A DNA stretch of 64,000 bases. It comes from JAXLYE01 sp046351595 (lineage in GTDB: Bacteria; Myxococcota_A; Polyangia; Palsa-1104; JAEUJZ01). Shown one piece after another: positions 23,154-36,537 of this stretch; positions within the stretch are counted from its first letter, which is position 1, and each line of letters starts with the position of its first letter. The DNA lies in contig JAXLYE010000006.1 of assembly GCA_046351595.1 (NCBI GenBank), positions 744,001-808,000 of the forward strand. Direction: 5' to 3'. Position numbers and translations under genes: made by a program. The notes below the pieces were generated by a model. It was given only the letters and a program-made list of their open reading frames with translations, was not told the origin of the DNA and did not search any database.

Positions 23154-24857
23154 GTGCGCCGATTGCATGCTCTTTTACTCTGCCTGCTGGTTGTAGGTGC
23201 CTGCTCTCATGATCCGGCGCTGGACTGCCAGGACGACGGCATCTTCTGCAACGGCATCGAGCGCTTCGTCGACGGCGCGTGCGTGAAGGTGCCGGCCGCG
23301 CCGTGCGACGACGGCGTCGACTGCACGCAGGACGTCTGCGACGAGGCGACCCGGACCTGCGCGCACACGCCGATGGGCAGCTGCGCCATGTGCCGCATGG
23401 ACGACTGCACCCCGAGCTGCACCGGCAAGGTCTGCGGCAGCGACGGCTGCGGCGGCTCGTGCGGCAGCTGCGGCAGCGGCCAGGGCTGCACGCCGATGGG
23501 CGCCTGCGCGCGCGCCGACGGCCTGGGCACGTGCACGAAGCCCCGGCCGCTCGCGGTGCGCCTGGGCGGCAACAATCTGCAGGTGATCCAGGGCGACACC
23601 ACGGCCGCGGTCCACCAGAGCGTGCCGACCTGCAACTCGACCAGCCGCGCCGTCGAGGACGTCTACTCGTTCACGATCACCGAGCCGACCGGCTTCGAGG
23701 CCACGACCCACGACTACGACACGGTGCTGTCGCTGCGCAAGGAAGACCCGGCGACGCCGCAGAGCGAGTGCCTGGACGACCGCGCCGCCGCGACGGTGGC
23801 GTGCAGCGACGACTCCTCGCCGCCCGGGGACTACGGCTCGCGCATCGCGGTGCTCCTGCAGCCCGGGACGTACTACCTTCTGGTCGACGGTTTCGACGAC
23901 ACGCAGTTCGGTCCGTACACGCTGAAGGTCAAGTTCGTCGCCGGCTGCGTGCCAAACTGCGACGGCCAGTACTGCAACGGCAGCGACGGCTGCGGCGGCT
24001 CGTGCGGCAGCTGCGGCGCGGGCCTGGCGTGCGGCCCGGATCTGCGCTGCCGCCCGAGCCCGTGCCTGCCGAGCTGCAAGAACCAGGACGGCTCGCTCCG
24101 CGTCTGCGGCGACGACGGCTGCCTCGGGCTGTGCGGGCGCTGCGAGGCGGAAAAGCTGTGCGTGCCCAAGACCGGGACGTGCGCGGCGTTCCCTGTGTGC
24201 GACCACATGAAGCCGACGTGCGAGCCCGCGTGCGGCAAGGGCTCGTTCTGCGGCAGCGACTGCGCCTGCCACAAGATCACCGACCCGCTGCCGGATCTGG
24301 TGCTGAACCCGCAGCGGCTCAAGGACGAGGTGCTGTTCGACTATGTGACCGTCGATCAGAACTCATGCTCGGTGATCGAGCAGTGCGTCGGCGGCCTGGG
24401 CAAGCGGCGCGTGCTGCGCTTCAGCGTCGAGGCCATCAACCAGGGCCAGGCGACGCTGACCGTGCCGCCGCCCGACGAGCACCCCGAGCAGTTCCACCAG
24501 TCGACCTGCCACGGCCACTACCACTTCGACGGCTTCGCCAGCTACGGGCTTCTCGACGGCAGCGGCAAGGAGATCGTCGCCGGCCGCAAGCAGGCCTACT
24601 GCATGGAGGACACGCGCCAGGTCCACAGCGGTCCCAACGTCGCGTGCCGCAAGGTCTACAACTGCTCGATGCAGGGCATCCAGGCAGGCTGGTCGGACTT
24701 GTACGGCAACGCGCTCGACTGCCAGTGGCTGGACATCACCGGCGTGCCGGCCGGCGACTACCAGATCCGGGTCACGCTGAACCCGAACCGCGCGTTCCAG
24801 GAGATCTCGTTCGACAACAATACGGCGGTGGTGCCGGTGCGCATCCCGCCGCAGTAG
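23154..24857 (+). CDS. Lysyl oxidase-domain lipoprotein with Cys-rich repeats
   Basis: The protein has 567 residues, with GTG start preceded by GGAGG. The signal ends in the lipobox VVGAC (C17). Residues 25-120 and 265-375 contain EGF/TNFR-like Cys clusters, including two copies of GSDGCGGSCGSCG. Residues 130-262 form a PPC-like beta domain (GTYYLLVDGFDD). Residues 375-565 are a lysyl oxidase domain. The copper motif is CHGHYHFDGF with H453/H455/H457. The two residues that form the lysyl tyrosylquinone cofactor in animal LOX are both present, K479 in GRKQAYCMEDT and Y517 in DLYGNALDCQWLDIT. It ends with NPNRAFQEISFDNN. It should oxidise lysine or primary amines outside the cell and may cross-link matrix or surface proteins. 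Confidence 0.9.
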   Translation: MRRLHALLLCLLVVGACSHDPALDCQDDGIFCNGIERFVDGACVKVPAAPCDDGVDCTQDVCDEATRTCAHTPMGSCAMCRMDDCTPSCTGKVCGSDGCGGSCGSCGSGQGCTPMGACARADGLGTCTKPRPLAVRLGGNNLQVIQGDTTAAVHQSVPTCNSTSRAVEDVYSFTITEPTGFEATTHDYDTVLSLRKEDPATPQSECLDDRAAATVACSDDSSPPGDYGSRIAVLLQPGTYYLLVDGFDDTQFGPYTLKVKFVAGCVPNCDGQYCNGSDGCGGSCGSCGAGLACGPDLRCRPSPCLPSCKNQDGSLRVCGDDGCLGLCGRCEAEKLCVPKTGTCAAFPVCDHMKPTCEPACGKGSFCGSDCACHKITDPLPDLVLNPQRLKDEVLFDYVTVDQNSCSVIEQCVGGLGKRRVLRFSVEAINQGQATLTVPPPDEHPEQFHQSTCHGHYHFDGFASYGLLDGSGKEIVAGRKQAYCMEDTRQVHSGPNVACRKVYNCSMQGIQAGWSDLYGNALDCQWLDITGVPAGDYQIRVTLNPNRAFQEISFDNNTAVVPVRIPPQ

Positions 24858-24890
24858 CCGACCTGGCCGCCCTGGCAGAGGCGCGGGCGG

Positions 24891-25121
24891 CTACTTCTCG
24901 GCCTCCTTGCTGCCGACGACGGTCAGGTTCATGCCGACCTGCACCGAGACGTTCTTGCCGCCGACCGGGACGAGGACCTTGCCGTTCAAAAACCAGCCGA
25001 ACGAGCCGGTCGAGAACTCCTTGGGCTCGGCGATGAGCTCCTGGCCGTTGATCACGACCTTGAGCGGCTCGGCGGTCTCTTTGAACTGGGTGCGGGTAAC
25101 GGGACAGGTGGTCTTGGCCAT
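24891..25121 (-). CDS. Small conserved-looking protein of unknown function
   Basis: The protein has 76 residues, beginning MAKTTCPVTRTQF. It is predicted as mostly beta: INGQELIAEPKEFSTGSFGW, then LNGKVLVPVGGKNVSVQVGM. There is no signal peptide and no membrane segment. I do not recognise a family. The codon use and coherent beta pattern make it a likely real gene. An in-frame ATG at 25139 would add six residues. It converges with the lysyl oxidase gene, 33 bp away. Confidence 0.6.
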   Translation of the reverse strand: MAKTTCPVTRTQFKETAEPLKVVINGQELIAEPKEFSTGSFGWFLNGKVLVPVGGKNVSVQVGMNLTVVGSKEAEK

Positions 25122-25207
25122 GGGTGGATTCTCGCCCATCGCGCGCCCGCGGTCGAGGGCCGCGCGATGCCGAACCCCGGCTACCGGCTGAGCTTCGGCG
25201 CCGCGGC

Positions 25208-26173
25208 TCAGTTGACGAGGCGACGGGCCGGGCGCGCGCTGCGACGGAGTCTGCCGCCGATCTCGCCGAAGTCCGCGATGTCGGCGATGGGCCGGGTATC
25301 AAAGGCGGGCGTCGAGCGCGGCCCGTCGGCCTCGTCCTCGTCGCCGGGCTCGCCGGTCGCCCCGGGGTCCGACAGGGGCTCGTCGCTGGGCGAGTGGAAC
25401 AGCGGCCCCGGGCCGAGCGCCTCGTCGTCGTCGATCTCTTCGTCTTCCGAGTCTGCGTCGAAGCGCGGGTCACCGAGCTCGCGCGCGCTCAGCCTCGCTC
25501 CGGCCGCTCGCGCGCGTCGGTCTGCGCCGGTGCCTACCAGGTCATCGGCCAGGTCGTCGGCGGCATCATCGGCCGCCTCATCGGCCAGCTCACCGGCGCC
25601 CTCGCCGACGCGGTCCGTCGCGACGGCGCGCGGCGGGCGGCGGCCCATCGCCAGCGGCCCGCTCGTGAACGTCCCGAGATCGAGCTCGTCCCCGGCGTCA
25701 TCCCCCGCGAGGTCGGCCAGGTCGCCACATCCATCGCCAGACAGATCATCAGACAGATCATCAGACAGATCGTCCGACACATCGTCGTCGTCCGACTCGG
25801 CGTCCGGCGCCATCGGCCCGGCCTGGTGGTGCAAGAGGCGCCAGTCGCCATCCTCGCGCACGAAGACGTTGGTCGCGACCAGCCGCCCCTCGCGCAGCAC
25901 CTCCTCGCAGACGACGAACGCGGCGTCGCCGACGACGTGCACCGAGACGTCCTCGCAGCGGATCTGCGGCACCTGCGGCTGACCGAGGATGGCCGACAGG
26001 CTGGCCATCACCTCGCCGCGACCGCGGATCGGCTGCCAGCCCGGGTGGACGCACGCGACCTTGGCCGAGCGCGCCCACAGCGACTCCATGGTCGCCATGT
26101 CCCGCCGTCGGAAGGCCGTATAAAACGCGCGGTTTCTCTCCAACACCTCGACCTCGTCCAGCGAGGCCGACAT
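25208..26173 (-). CDS. SnoaL/NTF2-like domain protein with a long acidic repetitive tail
   Basis: The protein has 321 residues. Residues 5-130 form an NTF2/SnoaL_3-type domain (VEVLERNRAFYTAFRRRDMA, HPGWQPIRGRGEVMASL, WRLLHHQAGP). Proteins of this type bind small ligands or catalyse simple isomerisations and are often annotated as ketosteroid isomerase-like or DUF4440. The remaining 190 residues are low complexity and very acidic, with DDLS repeated in tandem (SDDLSDDLSDDLS) and ADDAADDLADD. The start is taken as ATG 26173 with GAGGA just upstream; an in-frame GTG at 26194 is possible. Likely intrinsically disordered tail; role unknown. Confidence 0.75.
   Translation of the reverse strand: MSASLDEVEVLERNRAFYTAFRRRDMATMESLWARSAKVACVHPGWQPIRGRGEVMASLSAILGQPQVPQIRCEDVSVHVVGDAAFVVCEEVLREGRLVATNVFVREDGDWRLLHHQAGPMAPDAESDDDDVSDDLSDDLSDDLSGDGCGDLADLAGDDAGDELDLGTFTSGPLAMGRRPPRAVATDRVGEGAGELADEAADDAADDLADDLVGTGADRRARAAGARLSARELGDPRFDADSEDEEIDDDEALGPGPLFHSPSDEPLSDPGATGEPGDEDEADGPRSTPAFDTRPIADIADFGEIGGRLRRSARPARRLVN
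25739..25774. repeat. Three tandem 12-bp units AGACAGATCATC
   Basis: Two perfect copies and one with a single change follow each other without gaps. They encode the DDLS repeats of the acidic tail on the minus strand. The 12-bp unit preserves frame on expansion. Confidence 0.75.
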
Positions 26174-26267
26174 GAGTCCTCGTCGTCTCTTCACGCGGTT
26201 GCTGCTCCGCTAATTCCGTTCGCAAGGCGATGCATCGCACGGCCGGTCTACGCGAGCGGTACCGGCA

Positions 26268-26286
26268 CTGTCAATCACATTGACAG
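26268..26286. promoter_or_regulatory. Perfect 19-bp palindrome CTGTCAAT-CAC-ATTGACAG
   Basis: Eight-base arms flank a 3-bp centre. Each strand reads TTGACA, a perfect -35. On the minus strand TAGACC follows at 18 bp as a possible -10 for the SnoaL gene. The site lies in the divergent region between that gene and a Fur-family gene, and its size equals a Fur-type operator. Binding by the neighbouring regulator is a guess. Confidence 0.5.
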
Positions 26287-26437
26287 CGAACCGGCCGCGG
26301 CGCGACACGGGCGCCCCCCAAGACCCCGGCGCCATCGTCGCTGAGGCGCGGCTCTCCGGGCAGCCGGTGCGGTGCGGCGCACGGCGGATTGTTGGCGGGC
26401 CGCACATGCGCCGCTGTACGATGGTCGCACGTTCTCC

Positions 26438-27061
26438 ATGGCAACCTCCTCGCGCACCCGCTCGGCGCCCCGTCGCACCACGAGCCCGGCCCGCTCGACG
26501 GGCGCAGCGGCCAGACCGGCCCGCTCGGACGAACCGGCTGCTCCGGTTGCGGCCCGGCGTGGGCACAGCCACACGCACGAGACACGCGCCGGCGCGGCCA
26601 GCAGCGACCCGCAGCACCAGGATCACGACCACGACGAGCAGGCGCGGATCCTCTTGCGCGAGCGCGGGCTGCGCATCACCGGGCCGCGCGTCTCGGTGCT
26701 CAAGGCGCTGCTCGACACGCACCGACCGACGTCGGCGCAGGAGCTGATCGACGCGGTGCCGGGCATGGACTATGTGACCGTGTATCGCACGCTCAACACG
26801 CTGGTCGAGGAGGGCATCGCGCAGTCGGTGGGCACCTCCGAGCGCGGGCGCCGCTTCGAGGTCCACGCCTGCGAGGGCTGCCGGGTCGATCACCCGCACC
26901 TGGAGTGTCGCGGCTGCGGCTCGCTGCAGTGCCTGGAGTATGGCCTCCTGCCGGCCATGCTCATCCCGACCGAGGTCGGCGGCTTCCTCGTCGAGGAAGC
27001 GAAGCTCTATCTGTACGGCTGGTGCGCGGCCTGCCAGGCCCGCCGCTCTCAGAAGCGGTAG
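26438..27061 (+). CDS. Fur-family metal-responsive transcriptional regulator with His-rich N-terminal extension
   Basis: The protein has 207 residues, longer than the usual 130-160. The first 65 residues are a basic, then His-rich extension (HSHTHE at 43-48, HQDHDHDE at 60-67). The winged-helix DNA-binding domain follows: LRERGLRITGPRVSVLKAL and MDYVTVYRTLNTLVEEGI. The dimerisation domain has the structural zinc cysteines C157xxC160 and C196xxC199. It is likely a Zur/Fur/PerR-type repressor; which metal it senses cannot be told. The start is uncertain because the extension is low complexity and no strong SD is seen. Its 3' end overlaps the convergent TPR gene by 13 bp. Confidence 0.85.
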   Translation: MATSSRTRSAPRRTTSPARSTGAAARPARSDEPAAPVAARRGHSHTHETRAGAASSDPQHQDHDHDEQARILLRERGLRITGPRVSVLKALLDTHRPTSAQELIDAVPGMDYVTVYRTLNTLVEEGIAQSVGTSERGRRFEVHACEGCRVDHPHLECRGCGSLQCLEYGLLPAMLIPTEVGGFLVEEAKLYLYGWCAACQARRSQKR

Positions 27062-28167
27062 GCGCCGAGCAGCCCGAAGGTCAGCCGCGGATCCGCCAGC
27101 GGCGTACTGACGTTCACGTCGACGCCGATGAGCTGCGCGCGCAGCTCGAACGCGGGCGTGAAGCGGTAGGCGATGCCGAGCGCCGGGTGGATGCGCAGCG
27201 CGTACAGCGTGCAGCTCGAGAGCTGCGACGGCGAGGCGCAGGCCACCTTGTCGGCCAGAAGCGCGCTGGAGCGGTAGTCGAGCGCGACGAAGCCGACGTC
27301 GACGCTGGCGAACAGCTCGAGCGGCAGCCGCGGCGCCGGCGTGGCGACCCCGCGCAGGCCGATCAGGAAGCCGGCGTTGGTCCAGGACTGGCCGACTTCG
27401 ATCGGGATGCGCAGCGACAGATCGAGGCCGCCGAAGGTGCCCTCGAGCATGCGGAGGTCGGCGCCGAGCGTCACCGTCGCCTGGTGCGGCGGGAAGTGCT
27501 GGCCGGTGACCTCGACCGCGGCGCCGGCTCCGGCGAGCAGGGCGTAGCGACGGGTGCGCGGCTTGGGCCGGCGCTCGCTGAGCGTCACCAGTCCCTCGCC
27601 GTTGTTGGTGCGATCCTCTTCCAGCGCCGCGTCGAACGAGTAGGACTGGCCGCCGGAGAACTGCTGCTCGCGCGCCCAGATGCGGCTGCCCGAGCGCAGC
27701 TCGACGCGGTGGTAGCCGCTGTCCATCGCCATCGGCTGCTTCATCGGCGTCTGGCCGTACTCGTGGCCGTCGACGAAGACGAACGCGGTCTCGGAGTTTT
27801 TGATCAGCAGCTGCGCCAGCGTCTTGCGCAGATCGACCAGGCGCTTCTCGACCTGCGCGCGGTCGGTGGCCTCGGGCGAGGCGCGCAGGTAGGCCTCGTA
27901 GGTCTCGACGGCGCGTACGGCATAGTCGCCCTTGTCGTAGGCGCGCGCCGCATTGAACAGCAGATCCCCCTTCTTCGACAGATCGTAGGCCTCTTCGAAG
28001 GCCTTGGCCGCCTGCCAGTAGCGCCCGTTCGCAAAGTCCGCCTCGCCGGCGAAGTACCGGCGCTTGGCCATCTCCAGCGCGTCCTGGCTGTGCCCGTCCC
28101 GCGGAACGGCGGCAATACAGAGGGCGACCAGCCCTGCCACGAGGCTGCGCCGAGCTGCGTTTTTCAT
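27049..28167 (-). CDS. Secreted TPR/PEGA-like protein with C-terminal outer-membrane beta-barrel
   Basis: The protein has 372 residues with a cleavable signal (SLVAGLVALCIAAVP...SQD). Residues 30-115 look like TPR units (RYFAGEADFANGRYWQAAKAF, LLFNAARAYDKGDYAVRAVE), then a short PEGA-like segment (AFVFVDGHEYGQTP). The C-terminal 190 residues alternate like a small outer-membrane barrel and end in the aromatic LGAYRF, the classic OMP terminus. The TPR-PEGA-barrel layout is common in Myxococcota envelope proteins. Start ATG 28167. Function unknown. Confidence 0.7.
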   Translation of the reverse strand: MKNAARRSLVAGLVALCIAAVPRDGHSQDALEMAKRRYFAGEADFANGRYWQAAKAFEEAYDLSKKGDLLFNAARAYDKGDYAVRAVETYEAYLRASPEATDRAQVEKRLVDLRKTLAQLLIKNSETAFVFVDGHEYGQTPMKQPMAMDSGYHRVELRSGSRIWAREQQFSGGQSYSFDAALEEDRTNNGEGLVTLSERRPKPRTRRYALLAGAGAAVEVTGQHFPPHQATVTLGADLRMLEGTFGGLDLSLRIPIEVGQSWTNAGFLIGLRGVATPAPRLPLELFASVDVGFVALDYRSSALLADKVACASPSQLSSCTLYALRIHPALGIAYRFTPAFELRAQLIGVDVNVSTPLADPRLTFGLLGAYRF

Positions 28168-28361
28168 CACGAGAAAATATATACGGAACCACACAATTTT
28201 TGTCCGATTCGTTTCGCTGCGTGATGGCTCACAGCAGCGGAACGCGGGCGCCGCTGCGGCCCTCCAGCGACCGCCCGAGATTCTCCGGACCTTCGCTGAT
28301 CCGGCCTCTGCGTCGTCGGAGCGCGGCGGTAGCAGGTGCACCTGCACGCGGCGATTTTCCG

Positions 28362-28390
28362 TTGACCGCCCTCCCCGCTCCTCGTAACGT
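28362..28390 (+). promoter_or_regulatory. Putative promoter of the CoA-activase operon
   Basis: TTGACC (28362-28367), a 17-bp spacer and TAACGT (28385-28390) lie about 60 bp before ATG 28449. Expected transcription start falls just before the 19-bp palindrome at 28401. Confidence 0.4.
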
Positions 28391-28400
28391 CAGCCCATAG

Positions 28401-28419
28401 ACTAGACTGACAGTCTAGT
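28401..28419. promoter_or_regulatory. Perfect 19-bp palindrome ACTAGACT-GAC-AGTCTAGT (candidate operator)
   Basis: Eight-base arms around GAC, located 30 bp before the activase start codon and just downstream of the putative -10. Position and symmetry fit a dimeric repressor of TetR or a similar family. No regulator gene is adjacent on this side. Confidence 0.55.
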
Positions 28420-28448
28420 TGGATCTCAGCCGCGAAGGAGTCGTCCCG

Positions 28449-32111
<3,663 letters not shown>

Positions 32112-32195
32112 TCGTTTTTTCCTTCGATCTAAAGAGATCCAAAACCGTGCCCGCCGCTCCCACGCGGGGGCCGCGAGCGAGCGAGGAGAGAGGCC

Positions 32196-33899
<1,704 letters not shown>

Positions 33900-33917
33900 C
33901 CGCTCCCGCTGGTCTGA

Positions 33918-33947
33918 CGGGCCCTGCCGCCCCGCGCGCCGGGCCCG
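33918..33947 (+). terminator. GC-rich stem-loop after the dehydratase operon
   Basis: CGGGCCC (33918-33924) pairs with GGGCCCG (33941-33947) around a 16-nt loop, 19 bp past the stop. A pyrimidine-rich C/T tract follows instead of a pure T-run. It is therefore a weak or rho-assisted terminator candidate. Confidence 0.4.
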
Positions 33948-33991
33948 ACTCCCCTTCCCTCTCCCTTGCCTCGCCCTCCCTCTCGTTCTCG

Positions 33992-34021
33992 TTGACCCGG
34001 GAAAAGCGGCTGTGCTAACTA
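33992..34021 (+). promoter_or_regulatory. Putative tRNA-Lys promoter
   Basis: TTGACC at 33992-33997 and TAACTA at 34016-34021 (18-bp spacer) lie 12 bp before the mature 5' end of tRNA-Lys. The -35 is good and the -10 weak. Confidence 0.35.
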
Positions 34022-34033
34022 CGTCCCGCTTCC

Positions 34034-34106
34034 GGGCTTGTAGCTCAGTCGGTAGAGCAGTGGCCTTTTAAGCCATTGGCCGTGGGTTCGAGTCCCACCG
34101 AGCCCA
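34034..34106 (+). tRNA. tRNA-Lys (anticodon TTT)
   Basis: The 73-nt sequence folds as a standard cloverleaf. The acceptor stem is GGGCTTG/CGAGCCC, the D-stem GCTC/GAGC, and the anticodon stem GTGGC/GCCAT with loop CTTTTAA (anticodon TTT, positions 34-36). The T-arm is GTGGG-TTCGAGT-CCCAC, with discriminator A. No CCA is encoded. There is no integrase or attachment-site duplication nearby. Confidence 0.95.
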
Positions 34107-34304
34107 CCGTCGGAAGATTCGCGTCCAGGAGCCCGCTCGTCGGGCGCCTTGGCGCGGCACGCCGTCGCGGCCGTCGCTGCGGTCGCCGCGTGCAGGGACC
34201 GGGCGACCGCTGACTCGCCGGGCGGGACCGACGAGCTTGCGCGGGCCGCGGATCACACGGCCTGATGCCGACCGCGCCTGCTCGCTCCCTCTCTCTGTCC
34301 TTCT

Positions 34305-34766
34305 TCAGCTCCCGGCCGCAGAGTTGTCGCGGGTCGTGCGCCGGAGGCGGCGGCGCTCGAGCCGGTTGGCGATCCCGATGAGGATCAGGAAGAAGACCGC
34401 CCCGTAGGCTTGATTCAGCTCGAATCCACCGATCGAGGGCATCCGGTGATAACCGCCCAGGTCGGCGTCATAAAACGCGGTCCCGGGAAAGAAGATACCG
34501 GGGAGCAGGCAGACCCAGTACAGCGACGCAAACAGCGACGCCATGTCGAGCCGGAAGAGGCGCCCTCTGGCCTCGCTCCGGCCTAGCAGCAGCCACAGAG
34601 AGACGGCTGCGCTCACAGAGGCCAGCACCATCGTCTGCGCATTGTGGAACTTGGCGTGCGGCGGCCAGTTCGGGTTGTAGATGTGGGTCGCATTCCAGTC
34701 CGCAACGTAGGCGCCTATCCCGGTAAAGACGGCGACCAGAGAGAGGATGATTCGCCCGATGGTCAT
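34305..34766 (-). CDS. DUF6640-type small membrane protein
   Basis: The protein has 153 residues and four hydrophobic segments. It contains the conserved stretch ADWNATHIYNPNWPPHAKFH right after the first helix, which I associate with the DUF6640 family. Function unknown. Divergent from the HpnE-like oxidoreductase over 237 bp. That interval holds TATACT at 34915-34920, a good -10 for the plus-strand gene. Confidence 0.75.
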   Translation of the reverse strand: MTIGRIILSLVAVFTGIGAYVADWNATHIYNPNWPPHAKFHNAQTMVLASVSAAVSLWLLLGRSEARGRLFRLDMASLFASLYWVCLLPGIFFPGTAFYDADLGGYHRMPSIGGFELNQAYGAVFFLILIGIANRLERRRLRRTTRDNSAAGS

Positions 34767-35003
34767 GGTTCGGCGGCTCCCACGGCGGAGGTCTGTGCCG
34801 CGGCTCGGAGCCGCCCGCTCGGCATCGGAAGAGGGGGCCCGTCGGGGTCGGCGGCCGACGGGGTCGATGCGGGCGGAGCGCCGGGCGCCGCAGTCGGTGA
34901 GGGTCGTTCACGACTATACTCGGCCTGGCCGGATGGACGCGACAGGCGCCGCTGAGGTCACAGAGTGCTCCTCGCGCCCGGTCGCCAGGCGGCAGGGTTG
35001 TGC

Positions 35004-36461
35004 ATGCACGCTGAGCTCCCGAATGAAGTCGACGTCGTCCTCATCGGCGGCGGTCTCGCCGGGCTGACCTGCGCCGTGGTGCTCGCAGAGCGCGGCGTAC
35101 GCGTCGCCGTGCTCGAGCGGGATCGCCGCCTCGGCGGGCGCGCACAGAGCTACCGCGATCAGCAGACCGCGGATCCGGTCCACCTCGGACCGCACATCCT
35201 GCTCTCGGCCTATCCCAACATGCGCGCGCTGCTGCGGCGCCTCGGCACCGAAGATCGCATCCGCTGGATGGATGAGCGGTTCATCTCCCTGGTCGAGGGG
35301 ACGAGCTGTTATCCGGTTACGTCCGATCCGCGCCTGCCGCCCCCGCTGCACTTCCTGCCGAGCTTCCGCGTGGCCCCGGGGCTGTCGCGGCGGGACCTGC
35401 TGTCGAACGCGCGCGTCGTCTGGACGGCGCTGCGCCTGGGCGCTAGCGAGCTTGCGGCGCTCGACGACGAGATCGCACTCTCGTGGCTGCGCCGGATGGG
35501 CGTTACCGAGGCGGCGATCGAGCGCTCGTGGTCCTTCATCGCGCTGTCGATCCTCAACGTGCCGCTCGAGCTCTGCTCTGCCGGCGCGCTGCTCCGGTTC
35601 TTTCGCCGCCTGATCGGCCACAACGACATCCGCATCGGCCTCCCCACCTGCGGGCTCGGTGACCTGTTCGCGCCGCAGGCCGAGGCGTTGCTGCGCGCGC
35701 GACAGAGCGTCGCGGCGACGGACGTCACGGTGCAGTCGATCCTCACCGACGGTCCACGGGCCGTGGGAGTGCGCCTGGCCGACGGGCGGACGATCAAGGC
35801 ACGGTGGGTGGTGTCCACGGTTCCCCCCGCGAACCTGCGGCCCTTGATCCCCGAGGCGTGGCAGAGCGCGCGGATCTTCACGGACCTTGTGCACTTCGTG
35901 CCCTGCCCCTACATCAGCACGTGCCTGTGGTTCGACGGGAAGCTGAGCGATCACGCCTTCTGGGCGCGCCTGCCGGCGCCAGGAGACTTCAACTGCGACT
36001 TCTATGACCTGTCGAACCTGCCGCCCGGCTGGCCGACGGATCGCTCGATCATCACGAGCAACATCATCTGGTCGCACCGCGCGGCCGAGCTGACGGACGC
36101 GCAGATCATCGCGCAGACGCGGCGTGAGCTCGCCGAGTTCCTGCCCGCCGCGGCGACGACGCCGCTGCGGCACGCGGTCGTCCACCGCATCCCCCTGGCC
36201 GTGCACTGTCCGTTCCCCGGGATCGAGCGCCGCCGGCCGGATCCGGTGACTCCGTTCGCGGGGCTGCTGGTGGCCGGGGACTGGGTGAAGACCGGCGTGC
36301 CGGCGAGCATGGAGGGCGCCTGCCGCTCCGGGCACCTCGCCGCGCAGGCGATCCTCGAATCGCGCGGCGAGCCGGTGAAGCTCGTGCACGACGTCCCCGA
36401 GTTCACCGGAATCTCACGCCTCATCGTCGAGGTCTCGCGGGCGCTGCGGCACGCCCCGTGA
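35004..36461 (+). CDS. FAD-dependent amine-oxidase-fold oxidoreductase (phytoene desaturase / HpnE-like)
   Basis: The protein has 485 residues. The N-terminal FAD motif is VVLIGGGLAGLTCAVVLAERG, cited here as IGGGLAGLTCAVVLAERG, followed by LERDRRLGGRAQSY. PVHLGPHILLSAYPNM is the substrate-side block of carotenoid desaturases and hydroxysqualene dehydroxylase HpnE. The C-terminal FAD block is LLVAGDWVKTGVPASMEGA. Members act on isoprenoids such as squalene or carotenoids at the membrane. No carotenoid or hopanoid genes are adjacent, so the substrate is open. Start ATG 35004. Confidence 0.8.
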   Translation: MHAELPNEVDVVLIGGGLAGLTCAVVLAERGVRVAVLERDRRLGGRAQSYRDQQTADPVHLGPHILLSAYPNMRALLRRLGTEDRIRWMDERFISLVEGTSCYPVTSDPRLPPPLHFLPSFRVAPGLSRRDLLSNARVVWTALRLGASELAALDDEIALSWLRRMGVTEAAIERSWSFIALSILNVPLELCSAGALLRFFRRLIGHNDIRIGLPTCGLGDLFAPQAEALLRARQSVAATDVTVQSILTDGPRAVGVRLADGRTIKARWVVSTVPPANLRPLIPEAWQSARIFTDLVHFVPCPYISTCLWFDGKLSDHAFWARLPAPGDFNCDFYDLSNLPPGWPTDRSIITSNIIWSHRAAELTDAQIIAQTRRELAEFLPAAATTPLRHAVVHRIPLAVHCPFPGIERRRPDPVTPFAGLLVAGDWVKTGVPASMEGACRSGHLAAQAILESRGEPVKLVHDVPEFTGISRLIVEVSRALRHAP

Positions 36462-36537
36462 GCGGGCCGCCCCCTTCCCTACCCTTCGACGGACTGCGCC
36501 GGCCTCTTGAGCCGGCCGTATGGGCTCTGCGGCGGCA

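Noticed and set aside
34034..34304. tRNA-Lys as an integration hotspot for a mobile island
   Set aside because: No integrase, no duplicated tRNA 3' end and no composition change; the neighbours look like ordinary chromosomal genes.
36496..36520. GCCGGC-CTCTTGA-GCCGGC as a bidirectional terminator between convergent genes
   Set aside because: A 6-bp GC stem is expected by chance in this composition, and no T-run follows on either strand.
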